Below are positions 37,827-46,846 of a stretch of 64,000 nt of DNA, piece by piece (position 1 is the stretch's first letter; each line of letters opens with the position of its first letter). The stretch is from Psychrobacter coccoides. Its GTDB lineage: Bacteria > Pseudomonadota > Gammaproteobacteria > Pseudomonadales > Moraxellaceae. A program made the position numbers and the translations under genes. The stretch is from assembly GCF_017498085.1 (NCBI RefSeq), contig NZ_JAGBKM010000004.1, positions 1 through 64,000 of the forward strand, in the 5' to 3' direction. The notes under the pieces are model-generated. The model was not told where the DNA came from. It ran no database searches and saw only the letters and a program-made list of their open reading frames with translations.

Positions 37827-39245
37827 TTATTCAACCACTGCTAAACCAAACGGCAGTCCTGCTGAATCTGGGATGTGCCGTGCAATATCTTGTAGAGCAC
37901 TTGGTATCATCTCCTCCACCACAGGATGATAAAAAGGTATCTGTAATAAATCATGTGCCGTATCTCCACGCTCAATGGCTAACGCCAACAATTGTGCCAC
38001 ATGTTCAGCTCGTACACCTACCATACTGGCACCCAACACAGTACCACTGACTTTATCAGCATAAATTCGTAATACGCCTTCTCGATCCGTCAGCACCCGA
38101 CTGCGACCATTGGCTTGACTTGAGGCGGTTCCAATCAACACTTTATTCTCATCCAGCTCATCAAAGCGCTTACCAACGCTAATCACATCTGGATTGGTAA
38201 AGGCTATTGCAAGCGCTGTCTTACGTCTAAAAGACACTGGCGCAGACTGTACCGCATTATAACCAGCCATAGCGCCTTCTGCCGCAGCCTCATGCATGAG
38301 AGGGCGATAGCCATTGACGTCTCCCACGATAAACACAGGATGCGAACCTACTTGTAGAGTATGGACATCAAACAGCGGCTGTCCACGCTCATCAAGCTCA
38401 AACCCAGCTTCAGCTAAATTCAGCTGATCAGTATTGGGTCGACGACCTAAGGCCACCAGCACTTTGTCTACCTGAACCTGCTTATCCCCTGCTTTAAGCA
38501 AGACACCTTGCTCAGCGCTAGCCAACGCCGCTGGAGCACCCAAATACAAGTGTATCTCTTTGGCAAACTCAGCCAAGGCAACCTCGCTCACCTTAGGGTC
38601 ACTAATGCCAGCGACGGTATGCGCCATATCCGCACCATGTACTTCGACACCCAAACGAGCCAGCGCCAAACCCATCTCCAGTCCAATCGCACCCAAACCT
38701 AAGATACCGATGGACTTGGGCAAGTCTTGCATCTCAAAAAACTCATCAGTGGTGATACAGTGTTCGCTAAATGGCTCTAAAAATGCTGGCATCACAGGAC
38801 GCGAGCCATTGGCAATAATCACTGCCTTAGCTCTGACGTGCTGCGTGCCTGATGCTTGCTCAACTGCTAATAAAGTTGGCTCTAAAAATCGTGCTCGTCC
38901 CATCATCAGATGCTCACCAGCGCCTTTTTTGGCACTTCCAGCTGCACTATTGGCAAATTGGTCACGCTGCTCACGTAGCGCTTGCCAAGCGGCCGCACCA
39001 TCTAAACGTAAATGCTCGGCACCACTTATCCCGTAACGGGCAAACTCTTTTTGCGAGTGCCAAAACTCAGCGATGTGCAGCGCCACTTTTGAGGGCATAC
39101 AGCCCACTCGTGCACAGGTTGTCCCAAGCGGACCTGCATCAATAAGCACAAAGCTTTTTTTGGCACGGCGTACTTCTCGTAACGCATACATTCCGCCTGT
39201 ACCAGCACCGATAATCGCCACATCCACATTGATTAACTTGGCCAT
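37827..39245 (-). CDS. Dihydrolipoyl dehydrogenase-like flavoprotein
   Basis: This is a pyridine nucleotide-disulfide oxidoreductase of about 472 residues. It has an FAD motif (VAIIGAGTGGMYAL), the redox disulfide in GTTCARVGCMPSK, an NAD motif (GILGLGAIGLEMG), the second FAD motif (VFIVGDVNGYRP) and the C-terminal HPVVEEMI that completes the active site of a dimer. This fits Lpd, but it stands alone without pyruvate or 2-oxoglutarate dehydrogenase subunits and is of the divergent 'dihydrolipoyl dehydrogenase' group. AGGAG is seven bases before the second ATG (39245) and only one base before the first (39251), so 39245 is chosen. Confidence 0.85.
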   Translation of the reverse strand: MAKLINVDVAIIGAGTGGMYALREVRRAKKSFVLIDAGPLGTTCARVGCMPSKVALHIAEFWHSQKEFARYGISGAEHLRLDGAAAWQALREQRDQFANSAAGSAKKGAGEHLMMGRARFLEPTLLAVEQASGTQHVRAKAVIIANGSRPVMPAFLEPFSEHCITTDEFFEMQDLPKSIGILGLGAIGLEMGLALARLGVEVHGADMAHTVAGISDPKVSEVALAEFAKEIHLYLGAPAALASAEQGVLLKAGDKQVQVDKVLVALGRRPNTDQLNLAEAGFELDERGQPLFDVHTLQVGSHPVFIVGDVNGYRPLMHEAAAEGAMAGYNAVQSAPVSFRRKTALAIAFTNPDVISVGKRFDELDENKVLIGTASSQANGRSRVLTDREGVLRIYADKVSGTVLGASMVGVRAEHVAQLLALAIERGDTAHDLLQIPFYHPVVEEMIPSALQDIARHIPDSAGLPFGLAVVE

Positions 39246-39446
39246 ATTCATCTCCTGTCACTTTATTCACAGCTTTAAATGCCTATAAAAGTATCGTCAG
39301 CATTATTTATATTTATAAACACATCACTAAAGATATCATGCCTATAAACATAATATTGTAATATATATTATATACAGAACAAATTATACTAGCGTCTCAC
39401 GCACTCTCTTAAATAGTGACAGTCAATTTGGAGATTACTTTTATCT

Positions 39447-39740
39447 TTATGAAAATAAACCTTGCAGTAAAATGGCGATAAAAAACCCACCCTGCACTGC
39501 GTAGGCAAACTGACAGCTCTTGAAGCTCAAACCTTCAGACTCATCAATATGACCACGAAAATAAACCCTTCCATACTTAATGCTTCTGACTAGCTGATAT
39601 TCAACAAACAGTAGTAGCACAATTAATGCTAAATATACTATTGCCTCTCCACCAAAATCAGATGGTGTTATCTTTATATTTTTAAAAATAAATAGAGGGA
39701 CAACAGCCCCTAACAGATGACCCACAATAATTGTTAACAT
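39447..39740 (-). CDS. Small membrane protein, unknown function
   Basis: I do not recognise this 97-residue protein. It has three likely helices (LTIIVGHLLGAVVPLFIF, AIVYLALIVLLLFVEYQ, AYAVQGGFFIAILLQGLF). It lies in a clearly AT-rich island (about 39290-39840) unlike the genes on both sides, which suggests later acquisition or relaxed selection. The hydrophobic pattern supports a real protein, but no ribosome site is obvious. Confidence 0.5.
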   Translation of the reverse strand: MLTIIVGHLLGAVVPLFIFKNIKITPSDFGGEAIVYLALIVLLLFVEYQLVRSIKYGRVYFRGHIDESEGLSFKSCQFAYAVQGGFFIAILLQGLFS

Positions 39741-39847
39741 ATATTCAAACTCAAAAAACCTGTAGATATACAGTGCTGACCGTATTGATAGGTATTTAAC
39801 TGCAACGGCAGTTACACAGAATATGAAAGACCCTCGACTTCTTAAAT

Positions 39848-40507
39848 CTACAACAATTCTGCCAAAAACTTCAAATCCGCACCCATCAACACGAACAGTA
39901 ATCCCGCCATATTCATAATTACCGTTAAATAATACGCCATGCGAAACTCAGGCTTTTTTGACTTATGTCGTAGATAAGTCTGCGCCACCATTGCGCCAAC
40001 CCAACCACCAAGCGCACTGAGCAAATGCAGCGTTGATTCAGGTGTACGCCAACCATTGCTCTGTGCGGCGGCTTTGTCTTTGGCATAGATCGCATAGGTG
40101 ATGACTCCCAATGCGATATACCAGCCTATCACCAGCCAGCTCAATTTATCTGTCGCCGCTAATAAGATTAAGACGCCATAAAAACCCACGCCCATAAACA
40201 AACGCTTTCTCTGTCCTGCTTCAAAGTCCGCTTGCGCACTGCGCTTTTGATTACGCTGACGGATTTGCTGGTTTTTTTGTGCCATTTTTTGCTGTACAAA
40301 GGCCAGCTCTTGTACTTGTTTGGCCTGCATACGCCCTTGACCGTCTTGTCCGATAGTAAACACCACTTGCTCGCCTACCTCAGGGCGGCGCTGAGCTTTG
40401 AATTCACTAACATGAAAGAATACTGACTCGCCAGCTTCAGTTTCGATGAAACCAAAGCCTTTATTGTCTTGCCATTTTTTAATTTGGCCTTGTTGTCTGT
40501 TTGTCAT
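39848..40507 (-). CDS. Cold-shock domain / DUF1294 membrane protein
   Basis: This 219-residue fusion has an N-terminal cold-shock domain with the RNA-binding motifs KGFGFIE and VFFHVSEF (about residues 15-33). A charged Gln/Arg linker (70-100) follows, then a DUF1294 membrane domain with three to four helices and the motif DKAAAQSNGWRTPESTLHLLSALGG (landmarks DKAAA and WRTPE). The fusion is known in proteobacteria, and its role is unclear. It is a single gene with a family A repeat immediately upstream. Confidence 0.85.
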   Translation of the reverse strand: MTNRQQGQIKKWQDNKGFGFIETEAGESVFFHVSEFKAQRRPEVGEQVVFTIGQDGQGRMQAKQVQELAFVQQKMAQKNQQIRQRNQKRSAQADFEAGQRKRLFMGVGFYGVLILLAATDKLSWLVIGWYIALGVITYAIYAKDKAAAQSNGWRTPESTLHLLSALGGWVGAMVAQTYLRHKSKKPEFRMAYYLTVIMNMAGLLFVLMGADLKFLAELL

Positions 40508-40530
40508 TTCGCTTCTGGTTCCTCTTTAGA

Positions 40531-40638
40531 TATAGTCAAGGAGTTTTCAAATCGCTACAAGGCGACCGACCGCAGATAGTACACTGAGTACATCTAGGGC
40601 GAGCAACACTGTAGCGGTTTAAAAGTACTCCGACTATA
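40531..40638. repeat. Repeat family A copy (108 bp)
   Basis: The ends TATAGTCAAGGAG and TACTCCGACTATA form imperfect inverted repeats extending about 28 bases (to CGCTAC / GTAGCG). Internal landmarks are AAGGCGACCGACCGCAGAT and ACACTGAGTACATCTAGGGC. It starts 23 bases upstream of the cold-shock/DUF1294 gene, between it and the divergent fkpB. Confidence 0.92.
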
Positions 40639-40764
40639 CGGCTGATATCTTACCCTGTTTGCGTTACACTATTGACGCTTACATCGTTGCGCATTTGGCT
40701 TATTATTTCTGACAGTGTATCAATTGAACAAGACCTCTTTTTTTATTAAAAATGGCTATAAATT

Positions 40765-41274
40765 ATGACCCAATCTAAAAACGCACCCCAATTTATCAAC
40801 CCTAATGAAGACACACGCATCGCTTATGGCAGTCTGGTTAAGCTGCATTTTGAAGTGTCATTAGAAAACGGCACCGTCATTGACTCAACCTTTAGCCGTG
40901 ACACCCCAGTTACCCTTACCATTGGCGACGAGAGCTTATTGCCGGGATTTGAGCAAGTGCTGATGAATCTACGTGCGGGTGATACTCGTACAGCGCACCT
41001 TGAGCCTGAGCAAGCCTTTGGTGAGTGGAACCCTGAAAACGTGCAGCATTTTAGCCATGCTCAATTTGCACTGGCCGCTGATAAGCCAGAAATCGGTATG
41101 ATGATTGAGTTTGAAGACAAGGGTAAAAACACCTTACCGGGTATCGTGAGTACCATCACTGATGACGAGATTGAGGTAGACTTTAATCATCCGCTGGCTG
41201 GTCAATCAGTATTATTTAAAGTGCAAATTTTTCAAGTCACGCCACCAGGTGTTACCGGTGTGCAACTTATGTAG
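40765..41274 (+). CDS. fkpB: FKBP-type peptidyl-prolyl isomerase (SlpA/FkpB type)
   Basis: This is a 169-residue folding catalyst of the SlpA/FkpB type. The FKBP core (GSLVKLHFEVSLENGTVIDSTF, landmarks LENGTVIDST) is followed by the insert-in-flap domain (LEPEQAFGEWNPENVQ, DFNHPLAGQSVLFKV, landmark NHPLAG). In many proteobacteria this gene follows lspA; here it lies 4.4 kb away. The ribosome site is weak. It is followed 50 bases later by the aldo/keto reductase gene and may share its transcript. Confidence 0.87.
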   Translation: MTQSKNAPQFINPNEDTRIAYGSLVKLHFEVSLENGTVIDSTFSRDTPVTLTIGDESLLPGFEQVLMNLRAGDTRTAHLEPEQAFGEWNPENVQHFSHAQFALAADKPEIGMMIEFEDKGKNTLPGIVSTITDDEIEVDFNHPLAGQSVLFKVQIFQVTPPGVTGVQLM

Positions 41275-41323
41275 TTTTTAAAAACGCTGCAAGTATTAAA
41301 CCAACATCAGAGAGGATACTCAT

Positions 41324-42364
41324 ATGCAATATCAAACATTGCCACAACTGAATGAAAAGGTGTCTAAAATTTGTTTGGGCACCATGACTTGGGCACAGCA
41401 AAACACTGAAGAGCAAGCGCATGCCCAGATGGATATGGCATTGAGTGAGGGCGTAAACTTCTGGGATACCGCTGAAATGTACCCGTCACCGCCAGATAAG
41501 GACAAGCAAGGCGACACCGAACGTTACATCGGCACATGGTTTAAAAAAACGCAGCAACGTGACAAGGTCATTCTCGCCAGCAAGATGTCACCGATGAGCT
41601 TTTTGCGTGATGGGCAGACCCGTTTTAACGCTGAGCAAATCAGCCGTGCTATTGACGGTAACCTTGAGCGTCTACAGACGGATTATATTGATCTTTATCA
41701 GCTGCACTGGCCTGAACGTCAGGCCAATTTTTTTGGTCAGCGTGGCTATACTGAAGACATGGCAGCGCAGCCATTAGATGATTTAACGCCATTTTTAGAG
41801 ACCATTCAAGCCTTAAATGACGAGATTAAAAAAGGCCGTATTCGTGCTTATGGTCTGTCAAACGATACAGCTTGGGGATTGATGCGCTATCTTTGGGAAG
41901 CGGATAAAAACGGCTTAAAAGCGCCGATTACAGTACAAAACCCATACAGCCTACTCAATCGTCTATATGAAGTTGGCATGGCGGAGATTGCCCATCGTTC
42001 GAACGTCGGTTTACTCGCTTACTCACCGCTTGGTTTTGGCGTACTGTCAGGCAAGTACCTTGAAGGTAAGCGCCCAGCTGGCGCACGCTTGACCTTGTAC
42101 GATCGTTTTCAGCGTTATGTAAACGAGCAGGCCAAATCAGCCACCGCTCAGTATGCCAAGATTGCAGATGACGCTGGTCTTGATATGGCACAAATGGCAC
42201 TGGCCTTTGTTAATTCACGCTCATTCGTCACCAGCAATATCATCGGAGCAACCACACTTGAGCAGCTTAAGTCCAATATCGATAGTGTCAATCTGATCTT
42301 AAGCACTGATGTATTAGACGCTATCGAAGCGGTGCATACCCGTCAGCCCAATCCATCGCCTTAG
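41324..42364 (+). CDS. Aldo/keto reductase (Tas-like)
   Basis: This is a 346-residue NADPH-dependent oxidoreductase with a TIM barrel. The motifs are the N-terminal ICLGTMTW, active-site NFWDTAEMYP (Asp and Tyr), Lys in VILASKM, His in DLYQLHWPERQ, and the cofactor-binding ending IIGATTLEQLKSNI. This is closest to the Tas subgroup of E. coli, a protein of unclear role. AGAGGA precedes the ATG. The terminator at 42401-42431 ends the unit. Confidence 0.88.
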   Translation: MQYQTLPQLNEKVSKICLGTMTWAQQNTEEQAHAQMDMALSEGVNFWDTAEMYPSPPDKDKQGDTERYIGTWFKKTQQRDKVILASKMSPMSFLRDGQTRFNAEQISRAIDGNLERLQTDYIDLYQLHWPERQANFFGQRGYTEDMAAQPLDDLTPFLETIQALNDEIKKGRIRAYGLSNDTAWGLMRYLWEADKNGLKAPITVQNPYSLLNRLYEVGMAEIAHRSNVGLLAYSPLGFGVLSGKYLEGKRPAGARLTLYDRFQRYVNEQAKSATAQYAKIADDAGLDMAQMALAFVNSRSFVTSNIIGATTLEQLKSNIDSVNLILSTDVLDAIEAVHTRQPNPSP

Positions 42365-42400
42365 ATCGTGTCATTCATTCAAGCATTTATAAGCATAAAA

Positions 42401-42431
42401 AAAGGCGCAAATCATAACAATTTGCGCCTTT
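42401..42431. terminator. Bidirectional terminator
   Basis: AAAGGCGCAAAT / ATTTGCGCCTTT with a seven-base loop and an A run to the left, between the aldo/keto reductase and the converging plsC-like gene. Confidence 0.87.
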
Positions 42432-42462
42432 CCTCAGTTGTCTTTCAGTTGTCGTGACCATC

Positions 42463-42570
42463 TATAGTCAAGGAATTTTAAAATCGCTACAAGGCGACCG
42501 ACCGCAGATAATACACTGAGTACATCTAGGGCGGGTAACACCGTAGCGGCTTAAAAGCACTCCGACTATA
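42463..42570. repeat. Repeat family A copy (108 bp)
   Basis: The same length and orientation as 40531-40638, about 90 percent identical by eye, with ends TATAGTCAAGG and CTCCGACTATA. It lies between two convergent genes, right of the shared terminator. Confidence 0.92.
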
Positions 42571-42616
42571 TTGTTACTATCTTTATTGTTACTATCTTTG
42601 CGATACATCGAAAGCT

Positions 42617-43417
42617 TTAAACTTCAGGTGGTGTGGTCAACACACGGCGATGCAGCTCTGCCAAACCTTCTTGCATCCGCTGTTGTAGCATATTCGTCAT
42701 CTCACTTTTACTAAATCCATTTGGATCTAGTGGCTCCAGAGGCAACACATAAGCGGTCACACTTTTACTATCGAGTACCTTTTTTATGCTCTCTTTCATG
42801 GTCATTTTGCCATAATAAGGCAGATCTTCACTGAGCGTGCCGTCTTTATTGACATAACAAAGTACGATCGGCTGTACAGGTACGCCAGCATCTATGGCAG
42901 ATTGTAGCAGCGTGCCATGGATACGCTTCACTTTTTTGCCATCAGTGGTGGTCGCCTCAGGGAAAAACACCACCGAAAAGCCTTCACTTAAGAAACTGGC
43001 AATTTGGGTCGTCACCGAGCCTACATCTCCTGACCCACGCTGTATAAATAGTGTGCCTGCGGCATGAGCAAGCTTACCAAAGACTGGCCAATCCCCTATC
43101 TCAGCCTTTGACAAGAAAAATGCTGGGCTCACGGTGCCGACTACTGGAATATCCATCCATGACACATGATTAGAAACCCAGAGACCATGATGCTGTGGTA
43201 CAGGTTCAACTTGTTCAATCTTGACCCCAAACGAGCCTGCCATCTTGCGACAAAACGTTTGAATATAACGTGGTAGCTTTTCACGTGGCGGCTCACGAAA
43301 GGCACCAATACGCTGTGCCGTACGTAGTCCACCCGCAATAGTGGTACTCATACCCGCAATCTGTTTACCACGGCCTAACTGTTTTCTAAGTGAAAAGCCT
43401 GACTTAGATTGGCTCAT
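42617..43417 (-). CDS. 1-acyl-sn-glycerol-3-phosphate acyltransferase family protein
   Basis: This is a PlsC-family acyltransferase, 266 residues, acting in phospholipid synthesis at the inner membrane. It carries the HX4D motif in SNHVSWMDIPV, the second block GTLFIQRGSGD, and the third block FFPEATTTDGKKVKRIHGTLL. The family also includes ornithine-lipid acyltransferases (OlsA), so the acceptor is uncertain. GAGGG lies six bases before the ATG. It is a single gene. Confidence 0.85.
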   Translation of the reverse strand: MSQSKSGFSLRKQLGRGKQIAGMSTTIAGGLRTAQRIGAFREPPREKLPRYIQTFCRKMAGSFGVKIEQVEPVPQHHGLWVSNHVSWMDIPVVGTVSPAFFLSKAEIGDWPVFGKLAHAAGTLFIQRGSGDVGSVTTQIASFLSEGFSVVFFPEATTTDGKKVKRIHGTLLQSAIDAGVPVQPIVLCYVNKDGTLSEDLPYYGKMTMKESIKKVLDSKSVTAYVLPLEPLDPNGFSKSEMTNMLQQRMQEGLAELHRRVLTTPPEV

Positions 43418-43943
43418 CTGTATCCCTCATGATTAGATAACTACTGAACAATGCCATAGTTATGGTACAAAGAATTAGAAAATGTGATTGCCATTTAGCG
43501 CTAAAAACCGCTATTTTAACAGCAAAAATTGGGACTAGTATAACAAATTTATAGTATCTCAGTGTCTATTTGTTCACTCAATGATCATAGGCCAAATCTC
43601 TATCACTCAGCTATAGTGGCTCCTACATAAAACAGCTACATTATATGCCAGTGCAGAACTGGTATGAGCTTTACTGGCATGCGGTATCATTTTAGAGTGA
43701 ACTCACTATATGCTAAGTTGATTATCTGCATTTAGACGCTTGTGATTTTATAAAGGCGTGTCTATCGCTTTGTTCTGTAACATAAAACCATCGATAATTA
43801 TGCTGATACGCTTTAATATCACTCTCTAAGGCCACATATATACAGCTAACTACAAGCTACGAACACGTTATAACTTCTGCTGAACCAGACCCTTAAGGCC
43901 AAACCCGTAGCGACTTTTTTATTTTATTGATAGGTGATACTTT
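43418..43943. other. Divergent intergenic region of plsC-like gene and hflX
   Basis: This 526-base AT-rich region carries a shortened family B-like repeat (43612-43710). The hflX promoter must lie to its right; no clear boxes were identified. No open frame of substance is present. Confidence 0.5.
43612..43710. repeat. Internally deleted repeat of family B type (99 bp)
   Basis: It starts TATAGTGGCTCC and ends AACTCACTATA. It shares ATTTTAGAGTG, an ACTGGTAT and TTTACTGGC blocks with family B at 13659-13812 but lacks about 50 central bases. Confidence 0.6.
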
Positions 43944-45341
43944 TTGGAATATTTTGACAGACATGAAGGTGGCGAGCGTGCCATTATCGTACATTTAGAC
44001 ATTCGCCAAATCCAAGATCCTGACGATCTTAGCGAGTTTGAGCTTTTGGCAGACTCTGCAGGGGCAGATCGTCTGGCATTGGTCACAGGGTCACGCTCTA
44101 AACCGGATGCCAAATACTTCGTTGGGAGTGGTAAGGTTGAAGAAATTGCCGAGCTGGTCCGTGAGCATGATGCTGACATCGTTCTGTTTAATCACAGCTT
44201 ATCGCCCTCCCAAGAGCGTAACATTGAAAGGCTGGTACAATGTCGAGTCCTTGATCGTACCGGCTTGATTTTAGATATTTTTGCTCAACGTGCGCGGACT
44301 TACGAGGGTAAGCTACAAGTTGAGCTGGCGCAGCTGAACCATCTCTCGACCCGTTTAGTCCGTGGTTGGACGCATTTGGAGCGTCAAAGAGGGGGGATCG
44401 GTCTGCGTGGGCCAGGTGAAACGCAGCTTGAGACGGACCGTCGTTTGTTGCAGGCACGAGTTAATCAGCTCAAAACCCGTCTCGATAAGGTAAAGCAAAC
44501 CCGTGCGCAAGGTCGTGCCCGCCGCCAAAAGTCAGACGTACCGACCATCTCTTTGGTCGGTTATACCAACTCAGGTAAATCAACCTTATTTAATCGCTTG
44601 GTCGATGAAAACATCTATGCTGCAGATCAGCTGTTTGCCACCTTGGACCCAACGCTGCGCCGCTTAGATTGGCAGGGTGTTGGCCGAGTGGTACTGGTCG
44701 ATACCGTAGGTTTTGTCCGTCATCTGCCGCACGAATTAGTAGAGTCGTTTCATGCCACACTTGAAGAGACTTTGGAAGCCGATTTACTCTTGCATGTCAT
44801 CGACTCCTCTAGTGAAGATATGCACGAACAGATACAGGCGGTTAAAGACGTCTTGGCTGAGATTGATAACGACGTACCTGTCCTCAATGTCTACAATAAG
44901 ATCGATCTAACAGGCGAGCCTGCGCATATTGGTTATGCCAGTGACGGCGAGCCTAACCGTGTCTATGTCTCAGCCCAAGACAACCTAGGTATAGAAAAGC
45001 TATCTTTGGCTGTGCAGCAACTATTGACCGGTGCCCTGACTACTTTTGATTTGACCCTACCCTATGACGCCGGTCAGCTCAAAAACACGCTCTATGAGTT
45101 GGGGGTTATTTTAGAAGAAAGCTACGACGATACGGGGCATGAATGCCTAACCATTCGCCTGCCTAGCGAGCGCTTAAAACAACTGCTTGGTCAAGCCAGT
45201 TTAGATCCTTTGGATGTTTTGCCTTTGGCACAGGCGACCTTATTGATGCCAGTGCTAGAAGCCTTTGAGCAGCCCGACGACGATGAGCCAACTATGACCG
45301 AAACGCAAGAACGTGCGTTTGATGAGTTCAATGCACCTTAA
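43944..45341 (+). CDS. hflX: Ribosome-associated GTPase HflX
   Basis: This GTPase splits or rescues stalled 70S ribosomes under stress. An N-terminal HflX domain is followed by the glycine-rich RGGIGLRGPGETQLETDRR and then the G domain, with Walker A GYTNSGKSTLFN, G3 DTVGFVRHLPHELV, and G4 NVYNKIDL. At 465 residues it is normal length. The start is TTG with AGGTGA six bases upstream. It usually follows hfq, but here is alone. A 30-base perfect palindrome terminator follows. Confidence 0.95.
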   Translation: MEYFDRHEGGERAIIVHLDIRQIQDPDDLSEFELLADSAGADRLALVTGSRSKPDAKYFVGSGKVEEIAELVREHDADIVLFNHSLSPSQERNIERLVQCRVLDRTGLILDIFAQRARTYEGKLQVELAQLNHLSTRLVRGWTHLERQRGGIGLRGPGETQLETDRRLLQARVNQLKTRLDKVKQTRAQGRARRQKSDVPTISLVGYTNSGKSTLFNRLVDENIYAADQLFATLDPTLRRLDWQGVGRVVLVDTVGFVRHLPHELVESFHATLEETLEADLLLHVIDSSSEDMHEQIQAVKDVLAEIDNDVPVLNVYNKIDLTGEPAHIGYASDGEPNRVYVSAQDNLGIEKLSLAVQQLLTGALTTFDLTLPYDAGQLKNTLYELGVILEESYDDTGHECLTIRLPSERLKQLLGQASLDPLDVLPLAQATLLMPVLEAFEQPDDDEPTMTETQERAFDEFNAP

Positions 45342-45366
45342 GCCAGTCTTTTAGGTCTTTATTACT

Positions 45367-45401
45367 AAACGGGCGATATCAATTGATATCGCCCGTTTTT
45401 T
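45367..45401 (+). terminator. Rho-independent terminator after hflX
   Basis: AACGGGCGATATCAA and its exact complement adjoin without a spacer, making a 30-base palindrome, followed by T's. Confidence 0.9.
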
Positions 45402-45549
45402 ATCCAACCTAATGCGTTCTAGCAATCTTTTGTACTTCTACTGCGCACGACCACCTTTCAAAATCAGCCCAGTTATTTTATAGGCTTTATTAGTTGTCAC
45501 ACTCTCTATATAATCGCCTTATCTAACTCTGACTTGGGCAGAATGACTT

Positions 45550-45990
45550 ATGCAGCCTACTCCCTCCTCCGGTATATCTCCATGGTTAGGATTAGTCTTG
45601 ACCTTAGCGCTGGTCATCATCGTTCGTGAGGCAGCGGTCGTGATCTGTCAGTGGGCCGGTATCGAAAAAGCGGCCAATATCGTTGGCTTATTAGCTATGT
45701 TCTTCATTCTGATTGCCTGGCGACTGATCAAAGGCATTCCAAATTGGCTGACTCAGTCCAGTAATACCTTACTGGTCGATAGTGGCTTTGCCTTTTTGCC
45801 AGTCTCGGCTGGTGCAGGCATACTACTCTTTAATCTCGGTGATGAGCTATGGGGTGTGATGGCGACCATGCTTATCAGTACCCTCATACCACTCTGGGGA
45901 CTTGCTATCCTTGCCAACCGCTGGCTAAATCACGATACTGATGCTGATATCGGCAGCGATACCACCACCAAACATCCCGATCAGCTTTAA
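45550..45990 (+). CDS. LrgA/CidA-family membrane protein
   Basis: This 146-residue membrane protein has about four helices. SPWLGLVLTLALVIIVREAA, NIVGLLAMFFILIAW and SGFAFLPVSAGAGILLF follow the LrgA pattern (small holin-like proteins linked to murein hydrolase control or export of small metabolites). The call depends largely on the downstream lrgB-like gene 16 bases away, which is the standard partner. Sequence similarity to LrgA is modest. Confidence 0.72.
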   Translation: MQPTPSSGISPWLGLVLTLALVIIVREAAVVICQWAGIEKAANIVGLLAMFFILIAWRLIKGIPNWLTQSSNTLLVDSGFAFLPVSAGAGILLFNLGDELWGVMATMLISTLIPLWGLAILANRWLNHDTDADIGSDTTTKHPDQL

Positions 45991-46006
45991 GCTGTAAAGA
46001 GAGATT

Positions 46007-46696
46007 ATGACTTTTGATAGTGTATTTGTAGCGACGCTAGCAGCGATAGTGCTCACTCTGGCAGCTCACGTGATCGCACGTGTATTGGCACGAAAGCTGT
46101 CATGGCTACCTATGGTCATTACCGCTTTGGTCTTAGTGCTGTTGTTTTTGTTTATTTTACAATGGGATTACGACCACTATTATAGTGTCGCCAAGCCCGT
46201 ATTTGATCATCTGCTTGGTTATGTGACCGTATTACTGGCTGTGCCTTTGGCAGCGATGAATTTTAAAGGCCTTCCCGTCAAAAAACTCACCCTAATTGTG
46301 GTCATTGCTAGTGCGGTCGGAGCGCTGTTACCAATGTCATTGGCTTATCTGTTTTCATTAAGCCACGACACCTTGTTGGCTTTTGCAACTCGTTCAGTCA
46401 CCACCCCTATTGGCTTGAGTGTGGCAGATTTGATTCAAGCGCCCTTAGCAATGGCCAATCTCATCATCATTATCTCAGGGCTCATCGGTGGTGCAGTAGC
46501 ACGTTCTTTATTTCGTGGTATCGATGACGATCGTGCTAAAGGTTTGGCGCTTGGGCTGGCTGCACATGCTTTTGGTACTGTTGAAGCTTGGCAGATTAGC
46601 CAAACTGCGGGGCGTTATGCAGCTTTTGGTCTGGCTGTAAACGGTTTGGTCACTGCAGTATGGGTGCCTGTTTTTATCAGCGCTGTAGGAATATAA
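46007..46696 (+). CDS. LrgB-family membrane protein
   Basis: This 229-residue protein with six to seven helices has the LrgB signatures RSVTTPIGLSVADLIQAP and GLAAHAFGTVEAW. LrgA/LrgB pairs form inner-membrane systems tied to autolysis control in Gram-positives and to pyruvate or glycolate export in other bacteria. Here the pair lies right before a lytic transglycosylase gene. AGAGAG is the ribosome site. No adjacent LysR or LytTR regulator is present. Confidence 0.87.
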   Translation: MTFDSVFVATLAAIVLTLAAHVIARVLARKLSWLPMVITALVLVLLFLFILQWDYDHYYSVAKPVFDHLLGYVTVLLAVPLAAMNFKGLPVKKLTLIVVIASAVGALLPMSLAYLFSLSHDTLLAFATRSVTTPIGLSVADLIQAPLAMANLIIIISGLIGGAVARSLFRGIDDDRAKGLALGLAAHAFGTVEAWQISQTAGRYAAFGLAVNGLVTAVWVPVFISAVGI

Positions 46697-46846
46697 AGAC
46701 ATATCGACTGTTATGCCTTTTTAATCAAGTAGATAGGTATAAAAATAATTGTATGCTATAGTAAACAGATATTATTTTTTGTATCTTTTGCAAGTAGGTT
46801 TTGTTAATCCTCATTTTGCTAATATTCGATAAAAAGTGATTCTTTT

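Noticed and set aside
37827..39245. Mercuric reductase as an alternative call for the disulfide flavoprotein
   Set aside because: It has the C-terminal HPVVEEMI of Lpd/glutathione-reductase types and lacks the vicinal C-terminal cysteines and N-terminal metal-binding domain of MerA.
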